This document shows positions 47,453 to 60,427 of a stretch of 64,000 nucleotides of DNA, piece after piece; the stretch's first letter is position 1; every line of letters starts with the position of its first letter. The notes beneath the pieces are model-generated. The model made no database searches, was not told the origin of the DNA, and saw only the letters and a list, made by a program, of their open reading frames with translations. Origin of the DNA: Guyanagaster necrorhizus (taxonomy: Eukaryota > Basidiomycota > Agaricomycetes > Agaricales > Physalacriaceae); NCBI RefSeq assembly GCF_019112545.1, contig NW_025064910.1, positions 297,803 through 361,802 of the forward strand. Direction: 5' to 3'. The position numbers were made by a program, and so were the translations under genes.

Positions 47453-49504
47453 CGCAAGTAGGATTCCAAGAGCAATGGGAGGCCTTTAGGCGCCGCGTAT
47501 AGCGGTAGAAAGTAAAGGACGGAGTCGGAGTCGGAGCTATTCGAGGTCGTCGTTGGTAACAGTTCGCAACGGCAGAACAGCCTTCATTAGAACGAGTGCT
47601 GGTGCAAACGGGATCACCACGTGCGAACAGTACGTCCGTGGGACTTTGGTCTATTATTACCATCTATTATATAGAGATGGAAGGAAGCTGATGGGCCTCT
47701 TGGTCATGTGAGGAGCCTACAGTATCCTTTTCAACTCACCATCGTGCTGGTCAAGGCTCGCAAAGGGATACAGACAGATGGAATCCATCATGTAGGGGTC
47801 GCCTGCGAAATTGTGAAGGAGTATGACGAAAGTTCCAGCATCGAAAGTCGCCCGATGTCTTTCACCAAATGCTGATGGTGAGTACACAGCATCATGGCAG
47901 TATCACGGTGTAAAAGGGCAGAGTTTATATCAATAGAACCACAACAGAGAAGCAGTAAGGCCCCAGTACGTGGTCCGAGAGGCTCCTGGCACTCATATGT
48001 ACGAGAAACGAGTACGCAGCAAGTACATATCACCCTCGACAAGGAAATGTCCATAATGATTGCTATTCGTGGTTCCATTGCATGTCGGAGAATATTGAAA
48101 TTGCGACTGCGGGCGTCAGTGGTCATGGTCTTGTTCTCTGTAGAACTCTCCCTGTACTGCATGCATATTGAACAGTTCACTGAAGCTGCGCAGGACTTCA
48201 AAACATGCCGGTGTCGAAGTCATCGAATGTGTTCAATCCGTCTACAACCCCGGGCCTAACGAGATTGCTTGGGTGCACTACATTATTGCCTGGTCAACAT
48301 TTTGGCATATGTGATAGTCACAGGCGGCCGCTTTGAAAAACTTTACTCAGTGAACTCTAATACTGGGATGCGAAGGCTATTCGACTAAAGTCGCCGCTAT
48401 GATCTTTGCTGCATGGATCAATTGGGCTATACCTAGGCGCCCATTTTCGATCTGTGCAAGCATCCACGTTTGGTCTCTCGTGTACACAGCACCTGGAATC
48501 TCGGGTCTTCTTGGATTGTCATGAATTCATAGTTAACCAAGTCGACTGTGTCTTGCCTGCAGTCGGCTGTTCGTAGATACTGGACATTTACGCCAACTTA
48601 TTGTCTTGTTTCGATTCGGTGTTTCGGACCCATTCTTCCAGCTGACGAGGCGTCCATATCATCGATGGTTTTTACCATGTAGCTGCCAGGAAGTATACTT
48701 GTTTCGTAACAGCATGATATAGCTAGTCAAAATTTAGGCCCTGAGAATGAGCAAGTCCATGGAGGATAAGCCAGAATCATTGGTCGTGGGCCTGCTGAGT
48801 CTAATCCGATATTCAAACACACTAGCTATCTCTGACACTCTTGTGAGTCTGATAAAATGCTACATGTTTCGAGACTCATACTTGCTCGCTCCCAGATCCA
48901 GACGTAGGACGGAGACCTGACATGTTCATGAAGTTCTCAGAAAGAGCAGCGTCTGATGTCGATGAAGTTCCAACGAAAGGTACGGCAAATCAATCAATCA
49001 TGCTTCATACATTCCCTCGCTAGTTCATCTTTCGATACCTACATAATGAACCTTCAGTATACTAAATTGATAATACATTACCACGACCATGCACTAGTAG
49101 TAATGCTACTGACGGATGCTCGGCTCCGGAGTCGTATGTTATTATCTCATAAGTTTTTCCGTGGTAATACGGCGCTTATCTTGCAGGGTCCAAATATCCT
49201 CGTTATCTTTTGAACACGACCTGCAAACCCGCAGCCCGCCACAGACCATAATAACTTCTTACCTTGCACAAAGACTGAAATCAACGCTGAGTATGATTTC
49301 TGACCTCCCAATTCCCCGCGCGCATGTTACGCCATGATTGGTCATTGCCATGTGGGGACAAGATCATCAAGGCCTCCGCAGATTTTTTCTTTTTCTTCTT
49401 CTTCCTCTCCCCTCGAACACGAACCTCTGGCTCGAATCCGGGTGGAGAGGAAGACGACGACGAGAACAGCAACCAAGTCTTGAATCCATTCTTTATTGTC
49501 GACC
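47453..49504. other. Divergent intergenic region upstream of the CAD gene
   Basis: About 2 kb between the membrane-protein gene and the pyrimidine gene. It contains promoters for both. A 137-codon minus-strand frame at 47,788-48,201 has no recognisable family, and I leave it out. A pyrimidine-rich tract (TTTTTTCTTTTTCTTCTTC) at 49,383-49,401, about 105 bp before the CAD start, is typical of fungal core promoters. Confidence 0.45.
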
Positions 49505-52500
49505 ATGTCTACAACCCGCCCAGTGTTGTCACGCACATCGAGCAACCTGTTTCCGACCCCTCTAGCGACTGCACCCTACGCTCAAAATAACAAGTCGACG
49601 TTGTCTATCGACGATGCAGTCCTCGAACTAAGTGATGGATCCGCCTTTCGAGGCATCAGTTTTGGTGCAGAGAGAACGAGCGTAGCAGGCGAATGCGTTT
49701 TTCAGACCGGTATGTTGTGTTTTTTTTTCTGAAAAAAAGGCTTACTCTTTTCTCTTAGGTATGGTGGGCTACACGGAGTCTCTAACTGACCCATCCTATG
49801 AAGGGCAGATCCTCATCTTGACCTACCCTCTCATCGGCAACTACGGTGTGCCCAAGCGATCCAGTGACGCCTCTGACCTCCCAGCCGAGTTTGAGTCGTC
49901 TCGCATCCACGTCGCCGCTGTCGTGGTTGGCAACTACTCCCAAGATTTCAGCCATTTCCTCGCGGAGTCGTCGCTGAGCGACTGGCTCAAAGAAAATGGA
50001 GTGCCCGCGATTTACGGCGTCGACACCCGCGCCCTTACCAAAAAGATCCGGGAAAAAGGCTCCATGCTAGGGAAAATTCTTGCAAGGAGGCCCGAAATGC
50101 CATTGGGTCGGAGGTTGTCGCCAAACCTTGTGTCATCTCGGGCATCCTCTCCCCATACTACGGCTTCCTGGAGAGAAGATTACTTCGACATTCCTTTCCA
50201 GGACCCTAACCAAGCCAATCTCGTCGCGGAAGTGTCCATCATGGAACCACGACTTTACTCGTCAACTATCGCTCCACATCTACACCCTTCAGGCAGACCA
50301 ATCCGCGTTCTGGCCATCGATGTGGGGATGAAGTACAACCAAGTTCGTTGCTTCATCAATCGAGGTGTCGAGCTCAAGGTTGTTCCATGGGACTACGACT
50401 TTTTAGGCGAGTCAGAGCCATATGATGGTATCTTCATCTCCAACGGCCCCGGCGACCCATCGCTGCTCTCCTCGACCATCACCAGGCTTTCGGAAGCCAT
50501 GAAGAAGGCCGATAAACCAATTTTTGGCATCTGTCTCGGCCACCAACTCCTCGCTCTCGCGGCAGGCGCGAAGACCTCCAAGATGAAATACGGAAATCGC
50601 GGTCACAACATTCCTTGTACAGACATGCTCTCCGGTCGTTGTTATATCACCAGTCAGAACCATGGTTTCCAGGTGGACACACCGACACTGCCAGCCGGCT
50701 GGAAAGAACTGTTCCGAAATGCCAATGACGGAAGCAACGAGGGTATCTACTGCGAAGACAAGCCATTCTTCTCTGTCCAGTTCCACCCAGAGTCCACTCC
50801 TGGACCACGTGACACCGAATTTTTGTTTGACGTCTTCATTAAAAACATCGTGGACTGCGCCATTACCATCTCACTCCCTAGTGGGAAGAAAGAGGACAAT
50901 GATAAGCGCGTTCCCCGTGCCGATGTCACCAAGGTTATTATTCTTGGGTCCGGAGGCTTGTCTATCGGTCAAGCGGGCGAGTTTGATTACTCTGGATCTC
51001 AGGCGATTAAGGCACTCAAGGAGGAGGGAATTTATACGATCATGGTGAATCCCAACATCGCCACCATCGCCACGTCCAAGGGTCTGGCCGACAAGGTGTA
51101 TTTCCTCCCAGTCACGCCAGAGTTCGTCCGGAAAATCATCAAGTATGAGAAGCCAGATGGTATTTACGTTACATTTGGTGGCCAGACAGCTTTGAATGTG
51201 GGTATCAAGCTGAAGGACGAATTCGCGGAGCTTGGCATGAAGGTGCTAGGAACGCCTATCGACACGGTCATCACCACGGAGGACAGGCAGCTGTTTGCGA
51301 GTGCCATGGCCGAGATTGGGGAGAAGTGTGCAGAGAGTTGCACCGCTGTTAACCAGGAGGAGGCCATCAACGCTGCAAGGAGCATTGGGTTCCCGGTCAT
51401 TGTTCGTGCTGCGTATGCACTGGGAGGGCTGGGATCTGGCTTTGCGCAGGATGAAGCCCAGCTCAAGGCGCTGTGCAGCAAGGCTTTCGCTACCAGTCCT
51501 CAGGTCCTCGTGGAAAAGAGTATGAAGGGGTGGAAGGAGATCGAGTACGAGGTAGTCAGGGATTGCCGTGATAATTGCATCACGGTCTGTAACATGGAGG
51601 TTAGCTTTCTTCTTTTCTATCTTTACGAGACGCCCATAACACCCACGCAGAACTTCGATCCTTTAGGAATTCACACTGGGGACTCCATCGTCGTGGCCCC
51701 TTCACAAACGCTTTCCGACTCGGATTATAACATGCTCCGGACAACTGCCATCAATGTAATCAGACATCTTGGCGTTGTTGGTGAGTGTAACATCCAGTAC
51801 GCCCTCAATCCCAACTCCCAAGAGTATTGTATCATCGAGGTCAGTTACGCAACCTTCTCCCCGTAGTCTTCTTAATCATCACGCATGTCCTTCAAGGTTA
51901 ACGCACGTCTGTCTCGATCGTCGGCTCTTGCATCCAAAGCTACCGGTTATCCCCTTGCTTTCATTGCCGCGAAGCTCGGTCTGGGAATTCCCCTCAATGA
52001 AATTAAAAACTCGGTCACGAAAGTCACTAGCGCTTGCTTCGAACCCAGCTTGGATTATGTGGTAGTCAAGATTCCTCGATGGGACTTGAAGAAGTTCAAC
52101 CGTGTCAGTCGTCTTCTTAGTAGTAGCATGAAGAGTGTTGGCGAGGTCATGAGCATTGGGCGAACGTTTGAGGAGACAATTCAGAAGGCCATTCGAGCTA
52201 TCGACGACCAATTCTCAGGATTTGTGAAGGTAACCATTGCTTTTCTTATTAATGATCATTTCTAATGAGTATTGTGAAGAACGAGTTCGTGGAGAATATC
52301 GATGAAGAGCTCGTCAACCCAACGGATAAGCGTATATTCGCCATCTCAACCGCCTTCCATCGTGGCTATAGCATCGACAAGATCTGGCAAATGACTAACA
52401 TCGATAAATGGTTCCTAGCGAAACTGAAGTACATTTATGAGATGGAGGTGCTTCTGGGGTATGTATCCCTTCTTTTTAGTCCATTCTGCAACTGAACGTT

Positions 52501-55500
52501 GTCTCTTAGCGGGTATAGTGTTTCGACTCTGACTCCCGATATTCTCCGTCAAGCGAAGCAACTTGGGTTCTCGGATAGACAGCTTGCTACTTGTGTGGGA
52601 TCGACGGAACTCGCTGTACGCACGCTTCGCAAGGAGCAAGGGATTGCTCCCTTTGTGAAACAGATCGATACCGTTGCTGCCGAATTTCCTGCATTCACTA
52701 ACTATCTGTACACGACCTACAATGCAGTGGAGCACGATATTTCCTTCAACGATCGTGGTGTCATGGTTCTGGGGTCTGGAGTGTACCGCATTGGTTCGTC
52801 CGTCGAATTTGACTGGTGCGCTGTCCGGGCCATCCGTACTCTTCGTGATGAAGGTCTCCCCACCGTTATGGTTAATTATAACCCCGAGACCGTCAGTACT
52901 GACTATGACGAGGCCGATCGTTTGTATTTCGAGAACATCAGTTTGGAGACCATCCTCGATATCTACGATGCAGAGCAATCTCGAGGCGTCATTCTCTCAA
53001 TGGGTGGGCAAACGCCTAACAACATTGCGCTTCCACTGTACCGCGAAAACGTTAATATTTACGGGACGTCGCCAGAGATGATCGATACCGCTGAGAATCG
53101 ATTCAAGTTCTCGCGTCTCTTGGACGAGATTGGGGTGGACCAACCATTATGGAAGGAACTCACGAGCTTCGACGAGGCTTACGCGTTCTGCGAGAAAGTG
53201 GGCTACCCTGTTTTGGTCCGGCCATCATACGTCCTGTCCGGTGCGGCTATGAATGTCGTGTCTACTGGGGACGACTTGCAGAACTATCTGACGCAGGCCA
53301 CCGCAGTTTCCCGCGACCACCCCGTCGTCATTACCAAGTATATCGAGCAAGCGAAAGAGATTGAGATGGACGCTATTGCTAAGGATGGCAAGATGGTCAT
53401 GCACTACATCTCCGAACATGTAGAGAATGCTGGAGTGCATTCAGGTGATGCTACCTTGATACATCCGCCTCAAGATTTGGACCCTCAAACAGTGCGACAG
53501 ATCGCCGACGCCACCGCGAAAATCGGAAACGCGCTCAATGTCACAGGGCCTTTCAACATCCAGTTCATTGCAAAGAATAACGAGATCAAGGTCATCGAAT
53601 GCAATCTTAGGGCCGCAAGATCTTTCCCTTTCGTCTCGAAGGTGACCGGTATTGACGCTATCGAGATGGCTACTAAAGTCATGCTTGATCTTCCCGTTGA
53701 ATCGTATCCGGAATCAGATCTTCCTCCCGATTATGTGGGAATCAAAGTCCCTCAATTCAGCTTTAGTCGACTGTCTGGTGCTGATCCTATTCTTGGAGTA
53801 GAGATGGCGTCGACAGGAGAAGTTGCATGCTTTGGTCACGACAAATACGAGGCGTACCTCAAGGCTCTCATTTCCACTGGTATCGTGCCGCCTAAGAAAA
53901 ATATTCTTTTCTCGATTGGCAGTTACCGAGAAAAGCTGGAGCTGCTTCCATCAGTCCAAAAATTGAGTGCCGCTGGGTATAATATTTTCGCAACATCCGG
54001 TACCGCCGACTTTTTGACAGAACATAATGTTCCTTGCAAGGTAAAATCACCATTTATGTCTCGTTCCTGGCTTACATTTCCTGAAGTACTTGGAAACGCT
54101 TGGAGAAGACAATCGGGAGAAGCAAAAGTCCGAATACTCCCTCACTCAGCATCTTGCGAATAATCTTATTGATATGTATATCAATCTACCGTCCAAGAAC
54201 CACTATCGGCGACCCGCAAGCTATACAAGTAAAGGCTATCACACTCGAAGGATGGCAGTTGACTTTGCTGTCCCTCTTATCACTAATGTCAAAAACGCCA
54301 AAATGCTTGCTGAAGCCCTCGTGCGAAAGTTACCACTAGATGTGTCGACTGTGGATTCGAAGAGCTCTCATCAGACCCATACTTTCCCTGGGTTGGTTAG
54401 CATCGCTACATTTGTGCCTAACCTCGCGGAACCGGGTAGCAAGGATCTCGAAGAAGCAACGGAAGCGTCGCTTAGCGCAGGATTTACAACTGCGATTGTG
54501 ATTCCCATAGGTCATAGCACACGGATTACGGATCGTGCGTCACTGGATGCCGCTAAGGCCAATCTCAAGGGCTCCGCTCATTGCAATTTTGCGCTCACGC
54601 TTGCCGCGTCGGCACAGAACGTTCAAGGATTAGACGATGAATTGCAAGCCGAGGCCAAGGCCCTCTTCATTCCCTTCAACGTTGATCACGTCACCATTTC
54701 ACTTTCTGCGGTCGCCGCCCACTTCACATCGTGGACATCGGATAAACCTATTGTCACAAACGCAAAAGGGTCCGACCTTGCCTCCGTGCTGCTTTTGGCT
54801 AGCCTTCACAACCGAAGCGTCCACGTCACCGACGTCCTCACAAGCGACGACTTGCTGTTGATCTCTCTCAGCAAGGCTAAGCAGCTGAAGGTCACATGTG
54901 ATGTGTCTGTATACTCGTTGTTCTTTAACCGCTCTCAATTTCCCAGATCAACATGTCTGCCAACTACAGAAGATCAAAAGGCAATGTGGTCTAAACTCGA
55001 AACGATCGATGCTTTCTCAGTTGGCGCAACCCCTTATATTTTAGCCACAGAACAAGGCGAGACAACTTCGCCGTGGTCAGGCATGGAGGAAACGCTACCC
55101 CTTCTACTCACTGCAGTAGCTGATGGGCGCCTCACCCTTGAAGATATCCGTCTTCGATTGCACGATAACCCAGTCCTCGTCTTCGGGCTTCCCGAACAAG
55201 CCAATACCACCGTTGAAGTGGTCGTTGGCCGTAAGGCTCCATTCGGGAAACGAGTAACATGCTGGTCGCCAGTGGAAAAGGGCTTCGTTACCGGTGCCAT
55301 CCATAGGGTCATCGTGCATGGTCAGACGAATTTCCTTGATGGCGCTTTGACTTCATTGCCTAACGGCAAAAACATTTCGAGCGCGACGATTACCCATCCT
55401 TCTGCGGCGGCTTCGGTATCGCCAGCGCTCAAGGCAGTGGAGCCCACCTCCTTGGGTGCTATAGCAACGCTTGCTATGGGGCCGCCCATGGTTCCACCGG

Positions 55501-56636
55501 GGCATCCTGCGATACAAGGCCCGCCAGCATTAAATATCTTCTCCCATCTTCTTCCCCATCCATCATTCCATCGCCGGCACATTCTTTCTGTGAAGCAGTT
55601 CACCCATCGGGACATGTATGACCTGTTCTCTCTTGCTCATGAGATGCGCCTTCAGGTCGAGCGTAACGGGACTCTTGACGTCCTGAGAGGAAAGGTGCTA
55701 TGTACCGCATTCTATGAACCCTCGACGCGGACCAGCTCCTCGTTTGATGCTGCCATGAAACGATGTGGTGGGCAAGTTGTCCAGATCAACGCAGATAACT
55801 CTTCCGTCATGAAGGGAGAGACGTTACCGGACACGATTAGGACGCTTGCTTGTTATGGTGATGCCATCGTAATACGGCATCCAGATGTCGGCAGTGCGCA
55901 ATTGGCCGCAAAGTCTTCTCCTGTTCCTATCATCAATGCTGGAGATGGGATTGGGGAGCACCCCACACAGGTACGGCGTTCAATAAAGACAACAAATATA
56001 GTTCTTACCTTTTTCGACAGGCATTATTGGATATATACACCATTCGATCAGAACTCGGTACTGTGAACGGACGGACCATCACGCTTTTGGGTGACCTCAA
56101 GAACGGACGTACGGTCCACAGTCTCGTTACCCTGCTTAGTTTGTATTCCGTGCAGCTCAATTTCGTATCACCTCCATCTCTTGCCATGCCCGCCAGCGTA
56201 GTTTCTGCTGTTCGAAAGGCTGGTATACCTGTTACAATATGCGAGTCCCTTGAGGAAGTTTTGCATGACACTGATGTGTTATACGTGACGCGCGTTCAAA
56301 AGGAGAGGTTCGAAACTGAGGCTGAGTGGAACCAAGTGAAAAATGCTTATCGCGTCGATCATGCCGTTCTGTCAAGAGCCAAAGAAGATATGATCGTCAT
56401 GCACCCACTACCAAGGATGAATGGTAGGCCATTTTATGAATTTGCTGTGTAGACCTGTTTGCTGACTCGGACCAAAGAGATTGATCCTGAGGTCGACTTC
56501 GACTCGCGGCGTGCTGTCTACTTTAGACAGATGCGCTATGGTCTTTTCGTGAGTAATTTTTCGCCTAGTGGAGGGTGAGATTATTGACCTTCCCATCTAG
56601 ATTCGTATGGCACTCCTCATGAGCGTCCTTCTGTAG
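49505..56636 (+). CDS. URA2: Glutamine amidotransferase / carbamoyl-phosphate synthase / aspartate transcarbamylase (CAD-type)
   Basis: Ten exons: 49505-49709, 49759-51599, 51651-51839, 51897-52229, 52280-52458, 52510-54040, 54087-55970, 56021-56423, 56478-56548 and 56601-56636; 6,672 nt, 2,223 aa. It catalyses the first two steps of UMP synthesis in the cytosol. The glutaminase has FGICLGHQ (Cys about 327) and QFHPES (His/Glu about 411-413). Two ATP-grasp halves of CPSase follow ([18 protein letters not shown] about 470; [15 protein letters not shown] in the second). From about 1,526 to 1,880 lies a dihydroorotase-like domain without the metal-binding HxH motif, as in fungal URA2. The ATCase is about 1,910-2,223, with [11 protein letters not shown] and [18 protein letters not shown] feedback acts on such enzymes in yeast. 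Confidence 0.97.
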
Positions 56637-57155
56637 ATCGCAGACTTCCAAAAGTAATAATAATTTTAGACAGCCAGAATGGTTTGTATTATATAGAGAA
56701 CAATTTAGTAGACGCACAGGAGATCTATTCATCTCCGGACGACAAGATGACCAAGCGCATGTATACTATACTAGATATGCCAATGTGGCCATATAACATT
56801 CTACCAATCAAGAGGTTTTCACCCTTGATTCATTCGATGGCGCTCATGTTCCTAAGGGTTTTGATTCCTCAGTATTGATTGGATTGAGTATTAAGATGAG
56901 ACTCGTAGCGTATTCTCGAAAAGGTTCGTCGGGAAATTTTTCTGATCATTATCTTCACTGCTTTAGTATTTACGCGCTCCTTTGAATCAATTCCATCCGT
57001 AACATGCGGAGACAACGAATCTTTATCACTGCTTCCGAATTATAGATATATGCTGCCGTACGCATGTAGCTGATGAAAACTTCGACTCTCTCGCTTAGCG
57101 ACTGCAGGAATACGCGTGTAGACTCTAAATACCCGTTGGCCTGTCACTGTTAGTT
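56637..57155. other. Intergenic between CAD and the SLATT-domain gene
   Basis: 519 bp with no coding signal. It must hold the 3' UTR of the pyrimidine gene and the promoter of the following same-strand gene. Confidence 0.4.
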
Positions 57156-58234
57156 ATGGATCTCTCTCAGGCTCCCGACCGCGTTGGTAGAAGTTCTCAG
57201 CATACCCAAGGCGGCTCCTCCCTGGCTCTCAGTCCTGGTCCTGATCCCACCATTGCAGTCCCAGTCCCAATAATCGGTCCAGAGAGAAACTCGACATATA
57301 CTTCTATCAGACACAGTTCACCATTGTCCGACCAGGGTGACGCGCCCAGGTCGGATACGTCGTACGCGCCCCTCCATACCGGGGGAGGCCAACGGAACCA
57401 ACCTTTGCCTCCGGTGCCAGATGTACTCCGTCAAGACTCTTTTTCACCTGGGCGAAGAGGAACCCGTGCCTCACGGGGAGACATTGACTGGATCATCCCT
57501 ATCGATAGGTCAGAGAAAGTGTGTTTTTCTGCCTCGTGGAAGATTGCGTGTGCTGATACGCGCTCCACAGGCTTCACGTCTTAAAACAGTAGGCGAGCGC
57601 CTACAGCCCACGTTGACTACCGCAGAAACGTCGAGGGACAAATATGTTTTGAAAGCGAGGATGACCGGTTACGCGCTCAATATTGCAATAGGTGGCGTGC
57701 TGTTCTGTTGTCAGACGTAAGTAGTCATGCTGAAGTCATTCAGGTCTGCAGGTCCTGTTGGGTGCGCTTACGACAGGGCTATCGGCTGCGACGTCCGGTA
57801 AACAGGTCAGGTTTGAGCTCTTCCTATGAATTCTTCGGGCTTGGCCTTATGCGATACCTTATTAGACCTCAATCGCTATATCTATCCTCGGTGAGATCGA
57901 AAAAATTCCATTCCATCCCTCACGCTCACCCATCTTCCAGGAGGTATCGCAACCCTGGTAGCATCGTACCTCGCCCGAGCTCGCGGTTCCAACGAGCCAG
58001 AATTATCCATAACGCGTGTGAAAGATCTCGAGCAGTTCATCCGAGAGTGCCAAGCTTTCCAAATGGACCACGGACACGATACTGGACACCAGTTTGATTC
58101 GCAGCTGGAGAATTTCAGACGGCGATTCGAGGAGCTTCTAGGTAACGCGAATGGGTAAGTGTTCTGTTGTCCGGAACACGCAGAAGGAAGCTAAGAATTG
58201 GCTGCGCAGGGAACGAAAGCTATCACCTGTATAG
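57156..58234 (+). CDS. SLATT-domain protein (SMODS and SLOG-associating 2TM effector type, fungal)
   Basis: Six exons: 57156-57518, 57571-57691, 57744-57805, 57866-57890, 57941-58154 and 58210-58234; 810 nt, 269 aa. The first 110 residues are Pro/Ser-rich and probably disordered. Then comes TVGERLQPTLTTAETSRDKY, two close hydrophobic helices (YALNIAIGLQVLLGALTTGL and AISILGGIATLVASYLARA) and a helical tail (VKDLEQFIRECQAFQMDHGH to FRRRFEELLGNANGERK). This arrangement is the fungal SLATT domain. In bacteria related 2TM domains act as membrane effectors of nucleotide-triggered defence systems; the role in fungi is not established. The gene is complete. Confidence 0.82.
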
Positions 58235-59444
58235 AGATACCCTTCAAGCGACTCGTGATTTATTCGGACTGTACTATAAATGTAATATCATCACTAATGC
58301 TCGACAAGGAAATTCATGAGGATCATCTAATTTCATGTGCCTCAAGAAAATTTCCGTTGTCTAATGCCATCTTTCTTTCATGGTAGTGCCTTTTTTCAAT
58401 CTGTGCGTTGCGTTCCTTTATTATAAAGTTCAAGTTACCAGAGACGCGCCACAATCACTTTATGACGTGTATCCTCCGACCTCATCCTATTTAAATAATG
58501 AGCGAAACCGACGCAGTGCTTCTGACCATTCTCCTTGTCATGTTGTTAACATCCCTAGGTTTCGGATACTCATCCTAACCGCCATCACTTGCTAACTCTT
58601 TTGACTTGTCCGATGTCTCTGTCGATGTACGCGTGAACTGGATCATTCCCATTGCTCGGACGTGACACGTCTTCTCGCTATTAGCTAGTTATGAGCAAAT
58701 GCATCAATTTAGAATATACAGTCTGCACACTTGTCGATGATCGACCATCCTTGATATATATTCTCAAGTTTTAACGTTGACCCTATATGAATCTACCGCG
58801 CCCCGATTCATCCCATAACAGAGCTCGTAGATCCCTCTCGCTTGCCATCATGGATGCGAAGATGAAAGCCCCTCTACTTGGCACCAGCAACTGGAAGAAC
58901 AGGTAGCCTACCATCTGCATTAACCCCGAGAATCCGAGGTGTTCATCCAGGGACAAGGGAGGATGAAGGGGCGAGGGCTCATGCGCTCAGAACTAGCGCA
59001 AAACCTCAGCAGCGTAGCGACTTAGTTACATGAACGAATGACTATAAGGCTTTCGACTTTTACGTTAATTTCCGATTGCGATACTTTGGAACAATGGATT
59101 GAAAGACCTAACAGACGAAACAATATTTTTCAAAAACAAAATGGCTCAAAAAGTTCCTCTTATTTGATATACTAAGTACTTGAACCATTGGCGAGAGCCC
59201 AATGAACACTAAAGGCCACACTGCAACTGGGGCTTCAAGTCCATGGGACCTAGAATCCAAGTGACTCATCAAAAGGTGAAAGAAAGTGGCCTTTGCTATG
59301 CGCATGCTCTTAAACTCTTAGCTCTTAGTTCTAATCACTGCCCAGTGCTCACTGCAGGGATTAAAGTCAGTACTGTGGTCAGTGGTCATCGAAGCTTGAC
59401 TCTTGAGCTTCAATACAAAAATAACACTCTCCACCGGCATATAT
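58235..59444. other. Intergenic
   Basis: 1.2 kb with no supportable coding or RNA gene before the tRNA at 59,445. Short frames overlap the tRNA and are chance. Confidence 0.4.
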
Positions 59445-59537
59445 GGGCCTGGCTGGGAATTGAACCCAGGACCTCCTCGACAATCGAAGATTTACGAATA
59501 ACCCTAACAAGGAATCATACTACTAGACCACCAGGCC
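59445..59537 (-). tRNA. tRNA-Pro (AGG), with intron
   Basis: On the minus strand the acceptor stem GGCCTGG (59,537-59,531) pairs with CCAGGCC (59,452-59,446) plus a discriminator C at 59,445. The D arm is GTCTAGTAGTATGAT. The anticodon stem CCTTG pairs with CGAGG (one G-U), and its loop starts TTAGG, giving anticodon AGG. About 20 nt between the anticodon and the 3' anticodon stem form an intron at the canonical site after position 37. The T arm is CTGGG-TTCAATT-CCCAG. The A and B boxes are intact, so the gene looks functional. Confidence 0.88.
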
Positions 59538-59648
59538 GCATTTCTTTTCTCAAATAAATACATATTTATGCAATCTCCAGTGGACGTGATATTGTTTCAC
59601 TCATCGGAGTTTGCCCTTTGAATTGAACAACTCCTACTGTCATCGACG

Positions 59649-60388
59649 ATGAAGAATAAGAACCGACAAACGAAATTTCCTGTCGTGCGTGCGGGCCTTG
59701 TATGATAATATCTTACTGACTGACTCCACTAGGCCCGGATAAAGAAGATAATGCAGAAAGACGAAGAAGTGGGCAAGGTAGCGCAAGCCACACCCATCGT
59801 GATATGTACGCCTCCTAGGCTCGAAACGCCGGATAATCTCTGATTCTTTCGCTAGCGAAAGCCCTGGAGATGTTCCTCGGGCTCATCATTGAAGAAGCGC
59901 ACAAGGTCACGTCAGAACGGGGGTCGAAAAAGGTGGAGGCGTATCATCTGTGCGTGTCATAATTCGTATGCCTCAACCAACCATATTGACACCCTTGTAG
60001 GAAACATGCTGTGGAGACAACAGAGATGTTGGACTTTTTGAAGGAGATCGTGGAGGGCGTGCCGGACCCTTCGGCGGGTGGGACGATTGATATGGATGTA
60101 GGACCGACTGAGGGTGGGAAGAGGAAGAGAGGGAAGGCGAAGAAGGAGGGTGCCACAGCGAAGGATAGGGGGCCTGAGGGGGCACCGACGAAGAGGAGGA
60201 GAAAGAAGAAGGGCGAGGAGGAACAGGTCGTAGTGAAGGAGCAAGAGGAGGTGAAGGACGTTGTGATGGAACCAGAGCCAGAGCAGGAACAGGAAGAGCA
60301 AGACGAAGAGGAAGAACAAACGATGAATGGCCATGGGAATGACGATGACTGGGATGGAGACGACAAGCCGTTCATGCCTAGACGCTAG
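59649..60388 (+). CDS. BUR6: NC2-alpha (DRAP1/Bur6) histone-fold transcription corepressor
   Basis: Four exons: 59649-59684, 59733-59805, 59856-59949 and 60001-60388; 591 nt, 196 aa. After a short N-terminus (MKNKNRQTKFPV) the histone fold begins ARIKKIMQKDEEVGKVAQAT, continues PIVISKALEMFLGLIIEEAH and ends HAVETTEMLDFLKEIVEG. This is the NC2-alpha/H2A-like fold that pairs with NC2-beta (Dr1) on TBP and blocks preinitiation-complex assembly. The second half is lysine-rich (GKRKRGKAKKEG, TKRRRKKKGEEE) and then acidic. CHRAC or HAP5-type subunits share the fold, but the sequence fits NC2-alpha best. Confidence 0.9.
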
Positions 60389-60427
60389 CATTAATGTGAT
60401 ATGGTACAGTACACGTATATTCTACTT

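Noticed and set aside
47788..48201. 137-codon minus-strand open frame
   Set aside because: No homology, no introns at expected density and no composition difference from non-coding DNA; it lies in a long divergent intergenic region.
59243..59557. 104-codon plus-strand frame over the tRNA
   Set aside because: Half of it is the reverse complement of the tRNA-Pro gene; the rest has no coding character.
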